From: Hyaloscypha bicolor E
Lineage: Eukaryota; Ascomycota; Leotiomycetes; Helotiales; Hyaloscyphaceae
Direction: 5' to 3'
NCBI RefSeq assembly: GCF_002865645.1
Contig: NW_020194558.1
Location: forward strand, 1,516,014 to 1,580,013
Length of the DNA: 64,000 nt
Part shown: piece by piece, positions 25,021 through 36,913 of the stretch
Numbering within the stretch: position 1 is the stretch's first letter
Layout: each line of letters opens with the position of its first letter
Notes under the pieces: model-generated
Told to the model about the DNA's origin: nothing
The model's database searches: none
The model's input: only the letters and a program-made list of their open reading frames with translations
Program-made: the position numbers and the translations under genes

Positions 25021-26802
25021 TAAAACTATAGCTTAGAATCTAAAACTATCTTTTAATAATCTTTTAAGATTAAAAAGAATTCTGGACTACTAAGAAAAAG
25101 GCTACTTAAAAGAAAGAGAAAACCTAAATAGCCAAGAAAAGGCCCGGAATAATAATAAAAATACTTTTTTCCTAGATTTTTTATTTATAAAGGTTTTCTA
25201 GGGTTTTATTAAGGCTTATAAGAATTATATTTAAATTATTAAAAAAAGATTTAGAATTAAGAAAGATTTATTATAAGTAAACTAGCTATAGGTATCTTAA
25301 ATAAATAAACTCTAATTTCTATAAATTCCTAATTCCTATAAATTCCCAATTCCTAAAGTAAGAATATTAAATACCGGCCCTATTTAGGACTTAGTAAAGA
25401 ATTAGCTAATACTTTCCGGAATCCGCTTATTTCTTAATAAGATATAGTTATACTATAATAATATTAGTATTAAGGATATTAAGAAAAGCAAGTAAGGAAC
25501 TTATAATAGCTATATATATTTTATAAAAAGCCCGAACTTCTGAAATCAGGTCCTAAATAGCTATAAGTATTATATTATTAATACTTAAAGTACTAGTAAT
25601 AGATTACTTAGTAATTTCGATAATAAGCTTAGTAATAAGATTAATGCCTTAAAGATAAATATTATAATATTTCTTTAAGAAATTAGTAAGTACCTAAATA
25701 TATTAGAAAAAACTTATTTTTAGGATACTAATTCAAGTAATATTATTATCTATCTTATTAAGATAGGAAGAAGAATTCCGAAGCTTATTAGTATCTTTCT
25801 AGTTTTTAAAAACCTAATTAATAGTATTATTCTTATTAGTATAATACTATTTAGGATATACTTTAAGAAATTTCTTAAAAGTTATAATAGTATTTTCCCA
25901 GAACTAGTAAGCCTCTAATAAGTAATAAGGAATCTAAAATTATATTAGCTTTAATAGATATTAAAGCTAAAGAACTTACTAATATATAAGACTTAGAACT
26001 CTTATTATAATAGTTATAATTCTTCTTACCAGATACTATAATATATAAGATAAAGGAATTAATAAGCAAATACTTGAAATATTTCAAGTATCTACTAGTA
26101 ATAGGAAAAGAGGCTATAAGATTATCTTTATACTTATTATTATATAAGCGGATAATAAAGCCAGAAGAAGATATTATAAAATTAATTAAAATTAATTAAA
26201 GAAGGCTTAGAGAAAAGTAAAAGAAAAGGCTAGAAAGTAATAATAGAAAAAGTTATTATATATATGATTATTAGAAAGAAAGAGAGTATATAATAATATA
26301 AAAAGGTCTTTTTATAAAGATAGAGAATTACCTGGATTAACTACTAGTTTTCGTACTAGTCCTAATTAGAAACTAGTATAACTAATTAATATATGCTCTC
26401 AGAAGCCCGCAAATAATCTTTAGGACCTTAGAAATATTTATATGGGTTTCTTATATAAATATTTATTAAATTCTTTCTATATAGCTATTTAGATTATTCT
26501 AATACGAGATCTAATAGGTAGTATTAATTTTATAGAATAGTACCTTAGTACTTTAGATTAAGCTAATTAGGACGCTCAGATCCCAAACGAAATTGCGATT
26601 ACTAGCTAGCCCCTATATCTGGGATATAATTACTCTTTCTTCTTGCTTACTTAGCTCTAATCTAATTAGATAATTTTTATATCTATTATCTAGATTATAT
26701 TAGTAAAACCACCTCCCAAGATACTAGAAGTTTGTCTTAATTAAATAATTAATTAATTAAATATTTACTAGGATAAATTAATAAATTTTGGGGACAAGAT
26801 CC
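25021..26802 (+). other. Gypsy F extra region between chromodomain and 3' LTR
   Basis: These 1.8 kb are internal to gypsy F but lie downstream of the chromodomain. They are RIP-mutated and AT-rich. Translation on the plus strand shows Lys/Arg/Glu-rich stretches near 26190-26290 but no family I recognise. The short open frame at 25875-26087 on the minus strand looks fortuitous. It could be an additional ORF, a captured host fragment or a long 3' UTR. Confidence 0.5.
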
Positions 26803-26819
26803 TAGGAGAGAAGTATAGT

Positions 26820-27117
26820 TATAATATATATAAGGTTATATGTAACTTAAGGATATATAACGAATCTCGGATATTACGGGTATTAATTAGAGAGATCGGA
26901 GGCCCTTTAACTTTATAACTAACTACTATTTATATTATAAGTATTAGGCTTACAAATTACTAATTATATATATATTATCGGGGCCTCCTATTTAGAGGGG
27001 GCTTCCCTGAACCTTATAGGAGAGACAGAGATTAGTTCTATACTAAATTTGATACTGTGGTTTCATAACTCACTAATTTATTCTATTATCTTATTACCTA
27101 CTAATAAATACTTTACA
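26820..27117 (+). repeat. Gypsy F 3' LTR
   Basis: This is the 298-bp partner of 19267-19564, ending TTTACA, followed directly by the target duplication GAAAT. Confidence 0.92.
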
Positions 27118-27317
27118 GAAATTATAATTATAATTTATTTTATTTATTTCCTTAAGTTTTTGTTTTATAAAATATATCTCTAACTATTTATTATAACTAT
27201 ATTAGAAAATAGTACTATATATAAATTATTAAAATATATACTAGCCTAGCTAGCTATATTATATAGTTCTAAACTAATAAAATATATTAAAAGAAAAAAA
27301 AAATCCAGAAAAAAAAA
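27118..27317 (+). mobile_element. LINE E, right piece with poly-A
   Basis: It resumes LINE E after gypsy F with the family 3' UTR, the end motif AGTTCTAAACTAATAAAA and a tail of A runs with one TCCAG interruption ending at about 27317. It is strongly RIP-mutated. Minus-strand LINE D sequence starts right after it. Confidence 0.85.
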
Positions 27318-29185
27318 TTAATAAATAGTAATAAACTAATTATAATTTATAATAGCCTATTCTTAAATATATAATTAAAGGCGCCTTTAATATTTAGAAA
27401 GAAAATAGTAGTTTTTAGCTTATAGAACTTATTAGTTTCTATTTTATTTTATAATAATAAAGTAATATTAATAGCTGACTTATATAGCTTATTTCTTATT
27501 TAAGAGAAATATAATAAGTTATTAGTCTCGGCTAAATAATTAAGTTTCTTAACTAGTATTTTTTTTAAAAACCTTTCTTAAGTAATTAAATAAAGAAATA
27601 ACTTAATATATCTTAGATAAAAAATAGTTTAGTTTTTCTAATTTTTTTAAAATAAAGCTAATAGCTTATTTCCAGACTTTAGAATAGTATCTCTTATTAA
27701 TAAATAAAAAATATAACTTATAAAAAATATTTGAAATAGTTTTATAAATATAAATTATAATCTCTTAAATAACTAAATCTAGTTTTAGGGTTTTCTTTAT
27801 TATTTTAGAAATATATACTTATTCTAGTTCTATTTTAAATAAAATAAACCAGTTTTATTTTAAATTAGGTTTATAGTTTATTAGACTAATAGGCTTAGTA
27901 TTAGGAAATAATAGAAAAATCTTAGCTCTAAAAATATTATATTTCTTTTAAAAAGTCGACTTTAATTTACTATTACTACTATTACTATTATTATTATTTA
28001 AAATACTAGATATTAGTTAGTATAAAATATCTTTAGTATATTTTATAGCTTTAAAAATTAACTAGAAGTTTTTATTTTCTAAGAACTTATTCTAGTATAC
28101 TAGTTTAATATTTTTAATAATATTAAAGTAAATGTTTTTTATATTTTGAAATTCTTATTTATAAAAAGTATATTTTAAAGCTTTAAATTTATAGCTATAA
28201 TATAATATTAATTTATATAAAGTTTTTAAGTCTTTATTTTACTAGGATTTAGAATATAGACTAGTAATAGATTTTGAAATACTATTACTAGCTACTTCTA
28301 TTATTTTATTAATAAAGTCTTTTACTAATAAATCTAGTTCTTAATTTCCAGATATATTATTAAATAAAAAGAATATATTCTTAAGGCTATTAGTAAAATA
28401 GCTTATAAATTTAGTCTAGTCTGCTTTTTAAGTATTAAATCTAACTGAATTAGAACTAGAGCTATAAGTCGATTTACTAATAATAAATAAAATCTCGAAA
28501 TAATTAGAACCTAAGTTTAGTAATATTTACTAGTTCTTAATCTTAGTTACTATTTTACTAGTAATAAAACTTAAGTCTAATATAAAAGAAAGAAATATAT
28601 TAGATTTATAAAAGATATCTTTTTCTGGTTTATTTAATAGCCTTAGAAAATAGTTTTCTATATAGCTAATTAAATAAATAATATAATTATTTTAAGGTTT
28701 AAAGAAATTCTATTAAGGATAATATATATTAAAATCGCCTAGTAATAAAGAACTATTATAAAGAGTAATAAGTAAAATATTTTCTTTTAATATAGTTAAT
28801 ATACTATTAGAGTTTTCTAAATAAATTATATTATAAAAATTAATTAGTTATATTTTTAATATATTTAGACTTAAGTTTATAATTAAGTAATTAGAATTAT
28901 TTAGTAAGTTTAAGGCTAGACTAGCTTATAGCTTATAAGCTATATAAAATAAGGTTCTAGGCCTTAAGATATTATAATTCGGAAGTATTTAGAAATAGCT
29001 AAAATATATAATAGAATAATATTCCCGATTATTATTATTTTTTAATATTATTTAAGGCTTTTAGATTATTAAAATTTTAATATCTAGTTTTATAACTATT
29101 TATAAACCGTTTTTAGTAATAGAACTATTATAATTTATATTAACTTATAGTACTTTAATATAGCTATTTATTAATAATAGTAATA
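27318..29185 (-). mobile_element. LINE D, middle piece (RT and endonuclease), minus strand
   Basis: It is collinear with 9048-10880 of LINE C on the minus strand. It includes the 5' half of the RT and the endonuclease, and ends at the ORF2 start where LINE G inserted. RIP has removed nearly all CpA and TpG and left no open frame of note. Together with 17322-18990 and 35135-36913 it forms a single decayed LINE of about 5.3 kb without its 3' UTR. Confidence 0.87.
29173..29185. repeat. Target-site duplication of LINE G (left copy)
   Basis: The 13 bases AATAATAGTAATA at 29173-29185 recur at 35135-35147. They lie at the ORF1/ORF2 junction of LINE D and bracket LINE G. Confidence 0.82.
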
Positions 29186-29320
29186 CAACTTTTTTTCCGG
29201 TTTTTTACCCCCCTTACTTTCACACCCACACTTCACCCACCTACAGAACTCACTCAGTACACCTGATCCTTTTAGCCCTAGGCTCTAGAACCTACTATAA
29301 GTAGAACTAGAGCCGGCTAA

Positions 29321-30940
29321 ATGGCCCCCCCGGACCCCCCGGGCTCCAGCCCCCCCAATATCGACCCCCAGGAACTCGGCGAGCTCCCAGAGGGCCCTAG
29401 CGAACAGCTAGAGCTACCTACTAGCTCCCCACTAGCTCGGCTTAGCCAGAGGGCTCAGTTCGCATTCGATTTAACTACAAATCCCATCTCCTCAGACGAA
29501 CTCGCAGCCCCTTTTTCTCAGCCTAATTTGGCTAGTGCGGCTCGACAGAGCCGCTTCCAGAACGGGCTAAAGCGTGGCCCTAGCTCGAGCGATATCGATA
29601 GCGATATTAATAAGGAATACCAAAACCACGGAAACCAATATTAATTCCAGAACCAGGCTTCGAACGAGGCTAAATTACTGATCCGCGAAGCTCGTAGCTT
29701 GCTACTTAAAGCTATTAATATCACTCCGTCACATGACCAGCAATCCAGACTACTAGATTTAGTAGAAATCTTCAGGGAATACACAGAATTCGGCCGGATC
29801 CGCCATACTAGTACTTTACTAGCTTCTCAAGTAGCGAACCTCGAAAATGCTACTAAACGGATCGAAATTCAGTCAAGAAATCAGCAAGCTACTCAAGCTA
29901 AACTAGCTACTCAAGCTAAAACTACCTCCGAAAAGCCTACTTGGGCTAAAATCGCTACTCAAGAACTACCACACGGAAAGGACTGGACTTTAGTATTACA
30001 GACTAAGTCCAAAAATCAGGGAGGAAATGGCTCTAGTATACTTACTAGTAGCGGTAGTACTCGTGGCACTAATACTAGTGCTCGTGACACTAGCTTATAT
30101 AGTATACGTGATGCTAAAAATATAGCCCTCTCTAGGAAATGCACCTTCCTACTAGCTCATATAGAGCAGGCTACTTCCTTTTTAGCTATTTCTACCCGCA
30201 ATTCGCTCAATACTGCTTTCCGTACTAAGGGAATCAAGGGATTAGTAATCTCTATGGTCTCTCTTTCCTCAAAGGGTAATATTATAGTAAATACTATCCC
30301 TGAGTTCAACTCTGACTTTCTGGTTCAAAACATTGAGATTATAAAGGGGGTGCTTCCCTTAGTTAAAAGTATACAAAAAGGGGAACCGTAGTATAAAGTT
30401 ATTATCCACGGTATACCTATTCGTGAGTTCGATACACCCGAAGGAATGGACTTAGTCCTAGAAGAGATCAAGACCTTTAATAAAGGACTAGAGCCTATTG
30501 GCCAGCCTTATTGGGCTACTTCTAAGGAAAAGAGAGACTCAGGCCTCCAGCGAGCCGGTTTAGTAGTAGTGGCATTCCCTACCGAGATTCAAGCTAATAG
30601 AGCTATTAAAAACAGACTCCTTATAGCCGGAATCTCTGCTAAGGTAGTAAAATATCATACTATCTCTAGTACTATATAGTATACTAGGTGCGCAGGGTAC
30701 GGGTACTTAGATTCTATTTGCAAAAGAGAACCTAAGTATTTACTATATGGGGAAAGTCATGTGACTGAGAACCATTTTTGCTCTATCTGTAAAAAGAAGA
30801 GTAAAAAATGCCCCCACATGATTACCAAATGCTCTAATTGCTTAAGTACTATACATTCAGCTAATTCCAAGCTATGTGAAGTCTACTTAGCTATAAAGCA
30901 AGCCACTACTTCGATTCCTACTATTACTATTAATGAGTAA
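29321..30940 (+). pseudogene. LINE G ORF1: gag-like nucleic-acid-binding protein, 3 in-frame stops
   Basis: Start ATG at 29321 is the first in the element and opens a Pro-rich N-terminus (MAPPDPPGSSPP). The frame runs 540 codons to TAA 30938-30940 with stops only at 29642 (TAA), 30389 (TAG) and 30677 (TAG). A Gln/Ala-rich, probably coiled segment with TQAKLATQAK repeats lies at about residues 190-215. Cys/His clusters follow after about residue 455 (RC, SIC, HVTENHFCSICKK, KCPH, KCSNC). Two knuckle cysteines present in LINE C are Tyr here (TGY to TAY). In LINEs the ORF1 protein coats the RNA and accompanies it to the target. The stop codon overlaps the ORF2 start. Confidence 0.88.
30933..30940 (+). 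promoter_or_regulatory. 8-nt ORF1/ORF2 overlap (ATGAGTAA)
   Basis: The ORF2 start ATG and the ORF1 stop TAA share the bases ATGAGTAA. The same overlap is kept in LINE C (10880-10887 on the minus strand). Such overlaps in other non-LTR elements support translation of ORF2 by termination and reinitiation; that role here is inferred. Confidence 0.75.
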
Positions 30941-33900
30941 CTACGTCAAAGTACTACAAGTTAATATGAATCATAATGGAACTACTACTGAAAACGTCTT
31001 GCAAACAGCTATAGAACTGGATATTAAAGTCCTAGTAATCCAGGAGCTATGGGTAATAGTAAGGGATAGTAATAATCGGAAATATCGTTCCATTATACAC
31101 TCGAGCTATTACCAAATACTCCCGAATTACGGTACCTTGAGACCTAGAACCTTGGTTTACGTAGCCCGTGAACTACAGGCTAGCCTAGCTCCAAACTCAC
31201 CAAGTGATCCTGATTGCTTAATTATAGACTTAAGTCTAGGTATACTAAAAATGCAGCTAATTAATTTCTATAATGCAATTCACCCAGAAGACCCTAATAG
31301 TATATTGACTATATTAAGAGAGGATATTCTACCTACTACTCTCTATAATAGCTCTTTATTACTAGGCGATTTTAATATACATCATCCTTGGTGGGATCCC
31401 CTAAGACCTCAAAGTAGTCATACTATTCATTTAATTAGCTATATAGAGAACTACTCTCTAAGGCTATTAAATAAAATAGGGGAAGGTACCTTCTATAGAT
31501 CGAATATATCTACTCCTTCTGTATTAGACTTAAGTTTTGCTACTAGTAGAATAGTAACTAAGATCAAAGACTGGCAAGTGCTACCAGACTTAGGTTCAGA
31601 TCACTTTGGGGTACTATTTACTATTAGTAAGTCGACTTATAGCTCTAGTTCCAATCCAGTCAGATTTAATACTAGGAAAGCGGACTGGGCTAAATTTACA
31701 AGCTACCTTATTAGTAGCCTTAATAATATGCCCTTTCCACTTAATAGTACAAATCAAGAACTAGACCTATTAGCAGAAGACTTTACTAATAGGATAGTAG
31801 AAGCGGCTAGTAATAGTATTCCAAAATCTACTACTAGTCCATATTCTAAACCCTAGTGGAATAAAGACTTAAAGACTTTACGTAAATTAATGCTATATTA
31901 TAGCCGTAAGTCCAAAGCTTCAGGGTATACTCTCTATAAACAAGAATTCCAAAATGCAAAGAATACCTATTTTAATGCTATTAAAAGCACTAAGCTAGCG
32001 CATTGGAACAAGTTCTTAGAGAATAAAGACTCCCAGTCGATTTTTAAAGCCATGAAATACACTAAAGATACCTTATACCAACCGATCCCTAGTATCTTAA
32101 GTAGTAATAGCGGTAATAGTAGTAATAGTAGTAATAGCTTAAAGTCGACTTTCCAAGAGAAGTGTAATATCTTTAGAGCTGAGCTTTTCCTACTACCTCC
32201 TAATACTGAACCTATTAGCTTAATAAACTATAGGCCTAGTTCAAAGTGGGAATGGCCTATTTTATCTAAAATAGAGCTAGAACAAGCATACACTTCTAAG
32301 ATAAAGGGGAAAACCCCAGGACCAGACTTAGTTACTCAAGAGATTATAGTCCACGCTTATAGAGCTGCTCCAGACATTTTTTATAGGCTATATTCCTTAT
32401 TTATTAATAAGGGATACCACCCTAAAGTCTGGAAACAAGCTACTGGCTTTATTCTAAAGAAATCAGGAAAACCAAACTATTCCCTACCTAAAGCATATTG
32501 AGTTATTTCCTTACTTAATTACTTAGGGAAGGTTTCTGAGAGAATACTAGCTAAGAGACTTAGTTATTTAGCCGAGACTAGTAACCTGTTACACCCCTCC
32601 CAAATGGGAGGTAGGCTATATAAGTCAGCTATTGATACTGCTTTATTATTACAAAATGAAATAGAGACTAATAAGTCCTATAAGCTAAAAACTACTACTC
32701 TCTTCCTAGACGTCAAAGGTGCCTTCGATCACGTGTCCAAGAATAGGCTATTACAGATCATGATTAGTTTACTACTACCTACTAGCCTTATTCTCTGGGT
32801 AACGTCATTCCTAGACGACCGAGTATTACAGCTAGCTTTTAATAATAGTATCGAAGCATTTAAGTCTATACTTACTGGCATTCCACAAGGTAGTCCTATA
32901 TTACCTATACTATTCCTAATATATATCCGAGATCTATTTGAATTAGCAAATATCAGCTTTAGGTCTTATTTAGACGATATAACCCTTACTACTGCTTCTA
33001 ATAGCCTTAAAAAGAATATTAAGACTTTAGAGCGGGAAGTAAAGGATATATTTAATCTAGGGGACAAGAATGCTATTAGCTTTAATAAAGACAAGACTGA
33101 GCTTATTCACTTCGATAATTCCAAAAACAAACCTAGCTTAAAACTACCTAATAGGGAACTAGTTTCCCCTAGCAAAGTAGTTAAGTAGATAGGAATGTAT
33201 TTCGACGAGAATCTCAGATTTAAGGAACATATAGCCTATAGGGCTTCCAAAGCAAAACAAGCCTTGTATAGAGTACAGAGACTTACGAATATATTACATG
33301 GTTTATCCCCATTTGCAATTAGACAGCTATATTTAGCTTGTATTACTAGTATAATAGACTATGGTTCCTTACTATAGTGGAAGACCGAAAGTAAAGCTCA
33401 AATCAGGCCTTTATAAGCTATTCAGAACCTAGCTTTAAGGAAAACCTTAGGAGTATTTAAAACTGCTCCTATTATTCCCATAGAGGTCGAATTAGCTTTA
33501 ATTCCACCTATTATAAGGCTAAACTATAGTCGTCGTCGATATGCCTACCGTATCCTTAAATTTAGTCTAAAACACCCTATTAGACTAGAGTTCGAGAAGT
33601 CCTTCCAAAGATCTAAGCAATTAGAATCAGTAAACTCTGATATAGACTCTATTTATAGTCTAAATACAGATCTAGTTCGAGATCATAAGGCTAAAATGTC
33701 TCAAATTGAAATTATAGTCGATTCTATTAAGGAACTTATAGACCCTAAGGACTTAGAGACTATAAGGCACTTTTACTTTACTCCCTGGAACAGAGAAGTA
33801 CCTTATAAAATCACTATATCAAGACAGCCTAAGGAAGAGACTGCTATATTACATAATCTCTATTTAAAGACTTTATATAATAATAGCTCCGTATTATCTA

Positions 33901-34837
33901 TATATATAGATGGATCTCAAACTCAAAAAGGAATCGGAATAGGCCTAGGACTCGTTGTTTATAGCCACGAAACTCCTTATATTCCGGTCATAGCTAAATA
34001 TAGAGAAAGCCAGAATATAGGAGCTAGTGCTATAGTCTATAATGGAGAACTAGAAGGCGTCACTAGGGCTATTGAATACGCTAGCAGTAAAGCAAAGAGA
34101 GGGGAGCTTTTTAATATCTATATAGATAACCAAGCTGGTTTACTGAGACTAAAAACTCCTTCTAATAAGCCAGGACAAAGTCAACAGATTAGAGCTATAT
34201 TAGCTACTAAAGCCCTTATAGCTAAAGGAGCTAGTATAGAACTAATCTGGGTCCCAGGCCATACAGATATAATTGGGAACGAAGAAGCAGACGTGCTAGC
34301 TAAAATAGGCACTACTTCTCCTATATTAGAACCTGAATCAGTAAAAACCTCCTTTGCTTTCCTAGGGGTCCAAATTAATAAAGTTAAGAAACAAGAGTAT
34401 AGAGTACTTTTAGAATCTTATACTAAACCGAAGACCCAGCTAGAATCATATAGCAATATATATCCGTGGAAAGTATCCAAGAAAATACAGCTACCTTTAG
34501 GAACTCTAAGGCTACTAGCTAGTGCCTTCTTCCAATTAAAGCTAGGCCACGGATATTTAAAGTCCTATTTATATAGGCTAAAAATAGCGCCTAATAACAA
34601 ATGCAAATGTGGGAAGACTGAGAATGCAAAGCACCTCCTTTTATATTGCGAGCTATATAAGGAGGAACGAATTAGACTATTTAGTCTATTCAAGGGTAGC
34701 TTAGAGGCTAGTGCTTTTAACCTACGGATACTATTACACACGGAGATTGGAATACCGAATACACTAGTATTCTTAAAAGAGACTAGTATATGTATAAGGA
34801 AATGGCATATGGACCGAAGTATGGAAGTGGAAGAAGT

Positions 34838-34888
34838 GGAAATAGGGGAGGAAATAGGGGAAGAAATAGGGGTGGAAATAGGAGAGGC
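34838..34888 (+). repeat. 12-bp coding minisatellite (LINE G, about 4 units)
   Basis: About four units of GAGGAAATAGGG or close variants precede the ORF2 stop at 34893-34895. This is the shortest of the arrays seen in the family here. Confidence 0.8.
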
Positions 34889-35088
34889 GGAATAGGGAAA
34901 TAGGGAAATAAGGGAATAAGGGAATAGGGGAGGAATCGCAATTTATACTCATTTTCTTTATTTCTTTACTGTTACTGTTTCAGGGGTACGTCCCCAACCA
35001 TTTATTACACCTATATTGGAAACTGAGCCTGTATATAAGCTACGGAGACACACGCTAGCTAGCTAGCCGTACTACATAGTTCTAAACT

Positions 35089-35094
35089 AATAAA
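35089..35094 (+). terminator. Polyadenylation signal AATAAA of LINE G
   Basis: AATAAA lies about 10 bases before the A-rich tail. It is conserved at the same place in the other copies. Confidence 0.65.
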
Positions 35095-35134
35095 GCACGT
35101 TAAAAGGAAAAAAAGGAAAAAAAAAGAAAGAAAA

Positions 35135-36913
35135 AATAATAGTAATAGGAATTATAATAATAATAATAGCTTGTTTTATTACTAAATAAATCTTATATAG
35201 CTTAGAATTAGCTAAATAAGTAATACTTAAATAATTAGAATATTTAATAATTATATAAAAATATTTTTTCTTTTTCTTTTTATAAATAAAGCAGAAATAG
35301 TTCTTAGTTATATAATTTTTATTATATAATAAATACTTAAGTTCTTTTTTATATATAGAATCTAAATATTTATATTTTATATATCTAATATATTATATAA
35401 TACTAGAAATAATATAGTATTTTATTATTTTAGTAAAGATTCCAGCTATAAAAAGTATATTTTTAATAGCTTTATTAGCTTGAATTTTAATAAGAAATAC
35501 TATTATTACTAAACTAGTTTATTAGAGGCCTAAATCTCTTTTTTTCTTAGAAATAGCCTAATAAAATTAGCTAATAGGCTCTAATTTCTTATTAAAGGTC
35601 TTGATTTTTTCTAAAATTAAAATTATTTTTTCGGGTATATTAAACTTATAAATAGGTATTTTATAAATAGGTATTTTATAAATAGGTATTTTATAAATAA
35701 TAATTTTATATTATAATTTCTCTTTTTATATACTTTTAATTAAGAGAAGTATTTCTTTTATAATATTAATATTTTAAACTAGAAAATTAAAGTTAAACTC
35801 AGGAGTAATATTTATTATAATATTATTCTTTAAAGAAAAAGAGATTATAGAAATTACTAATTTCTTAATTCTCTTAGAATAGAAAGTAATATTAAATAAA
35901 TTATAAATAGAAATAGCTAAAAAGGAAATAGCCTATTTTATATAAGCTAATAAAAAGATACTTTTCTTAGAAAGAGCTATATTCTTAGTATTATATATAT
36001 TATATAAGCTAGTATTACAAGTACTAGTATTAGTACTATAAGTATTATTATTATTAGTAAATATACTAATATTATTTTCTTTCTAATTTTTAGATTTAAT
36101 ATATAATATTAAAGTCTAATTCTTTATTAAATATATAGGTTCTTAACTAGTAATACTAGTTCAAGTAGGCTTAGCTTATATAGCTTGTATAGACTTTATA
36201 AAAGTAGTTTTTACTTGGGTTCTTACTTGAATTTTAATTCATTTAATAGTATTTTTAAGGTTTATTACTTGAGAAGCTAATAAAGTATTAGTATAATAAA
36301 TATAGCCGAATTCTGTATATTCTCTAAAGATTTCTACTAGATCTAATAGTTGAGATTACTAGTTATATAATATAATAATACTAATAGCTTTAATTATTAA
36401 GCTTCGGGCTTTATAGATTAGTAGTTTAGCTTTATTAGAAGCTTAGTTCTTGAATTAGTAATAGTTTCCGTGGTTTTAGTATTTCTTATTAATATTACTA
36501 TTAATATTACTCAAGCTAGGGCTATGCTTTAGCCCGTTCGGTATACGGCTCTATTAATTCATACTAGCCGAATTAAGCTAGAAAAAAGAAGCTGCGAGTT
36601 TGTCTGAGGATATAGGATTTATAGCTAAATCAAAGGCAAACTAGGAACCCGGGGAGAACCGAGCTAGTAGGGGGCTAGTAAGTAGCTCTAGCTATAAGCT
36701 AGGGCTTTTAGGGAGCTCTCCAAGATCCTGGGGGTCGATATTAGGGGGGCTAGAGCTCGGGAGGTCCGGAGGAGCTATTTAGCCGGCTCTAGTTTTACTT
36801 ATAGTAGGTTCTAGAACCTGGGGCTAAGTAAATTAGGTATACTAAGTAAGTTCTATAGGTAAGTAAAGTGTGGGTATAAAAGTAAGAGAAGTAAAAAACC
36901 GGAAAAAAAAGTT
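35135..36913 (-). mobile_element. LINE D, 5' piece (ORF1 and 5' UTR), minus strand
   Basis: It is collinear on the minus strand with 10880-12634 of LINE C: decayed ORF1, then GC-richer 5' coding sequence near 36540-36830, then the CCGG/pyrimidine 5' end at about 36913. The first 13 bases are the right copy of the LINE G target duplication. The RIP level is high except in the 5' 350 bases, as in the other copies. Confidence 0.87.
35651..35695. repeat. 15-bp tandem triplication in LINE D ORF1
   Basis: Three perfect copies of AATAGGTATTTTATA stand in tandem. LINE C and G have a single unit here, so the expansion is private to LINE D. Its length is a multiple of three. Confidence 0.85.

Larger units (their letters stand above)
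19267..27117 (+). mobile_element. Gypsy F: complete LTR retrotransposon with chromodomain, RIP-mutated
   Basis: This 7.85-kb element has 298-bp LTRs at both ends and is flanked by the 5-bp duplication GAAAT (19262-19266 and 27118-27122). Domain order is gag, protease, RT, RNase H, integrase, chromodomain, which is that of chromoviral gypsy elements. A purine-rich AGGAGAGAAG at 26803-26812 precedes the 3' LTR. All coding sequence is broken by RIP-type stops. It inserted into the ORF2-3' UTR region of LINE E. About 1.8 kb between chromodomain and 3' LTR is not explained by the standard domains. Confidence 0.92.
30933..34895 (+). pseudogene. LINE G ORF2: endonuclease-RT-RNase H, 5 in-frame stops
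   Basis: There are 1320 codons in one frame from ATG 30933. Stops occur at 31854 (TAG), 32499 (TGA), 33186 (TAG), 33375 (TAG) and 33414 (TAA); no frameshift was found. The endonuclease covers residues 1-230: QVNMN 9-13, QELW 37-40, GDFNIHHPW 145-153, VLDLSF 197-202, SDH 222-224. RT motif A is LDVKGAFDHV at 592-601, followed by GIPQGSPILP and YLDD at 679-682 (32967-32978), all catalytic Asp retained. RNase H has D993, E1039, D1065 and WVPGHTDIIGNEEAD near 1107-1121. A finger C-x-C-x7-H-x4-C lies at 1224-1239. The tail ends in EEIG repeats. Confidence 0.92.
29186..35134 (+). mobile_element. LINE G: full-length, least mutated Tad1-type LINE
   Basis: This complete 5.95-kb non-LTR element has a 135-bp 5' UTR (CAACTTTTTTTCCGG start), ORF1 29321-30940, ORF2 30933-34895, a 3' UTR with AATAAA at 35089-35094 and an A-rich tail to 35134. 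The combination of AP-endonuclease, RT, RNase H and C-terminal Cys/His finger in fungi fits the Tad clade. Both ORFs keep one frame from start to end and are broken only by single stops, so this is a recent copy caught early in RIP. It sits in minus-strand LINE D with a 13-bp duplication. GC-rich ORF1 5' sequence, rich in Pro codons, survives well. Confidence 0.93.
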
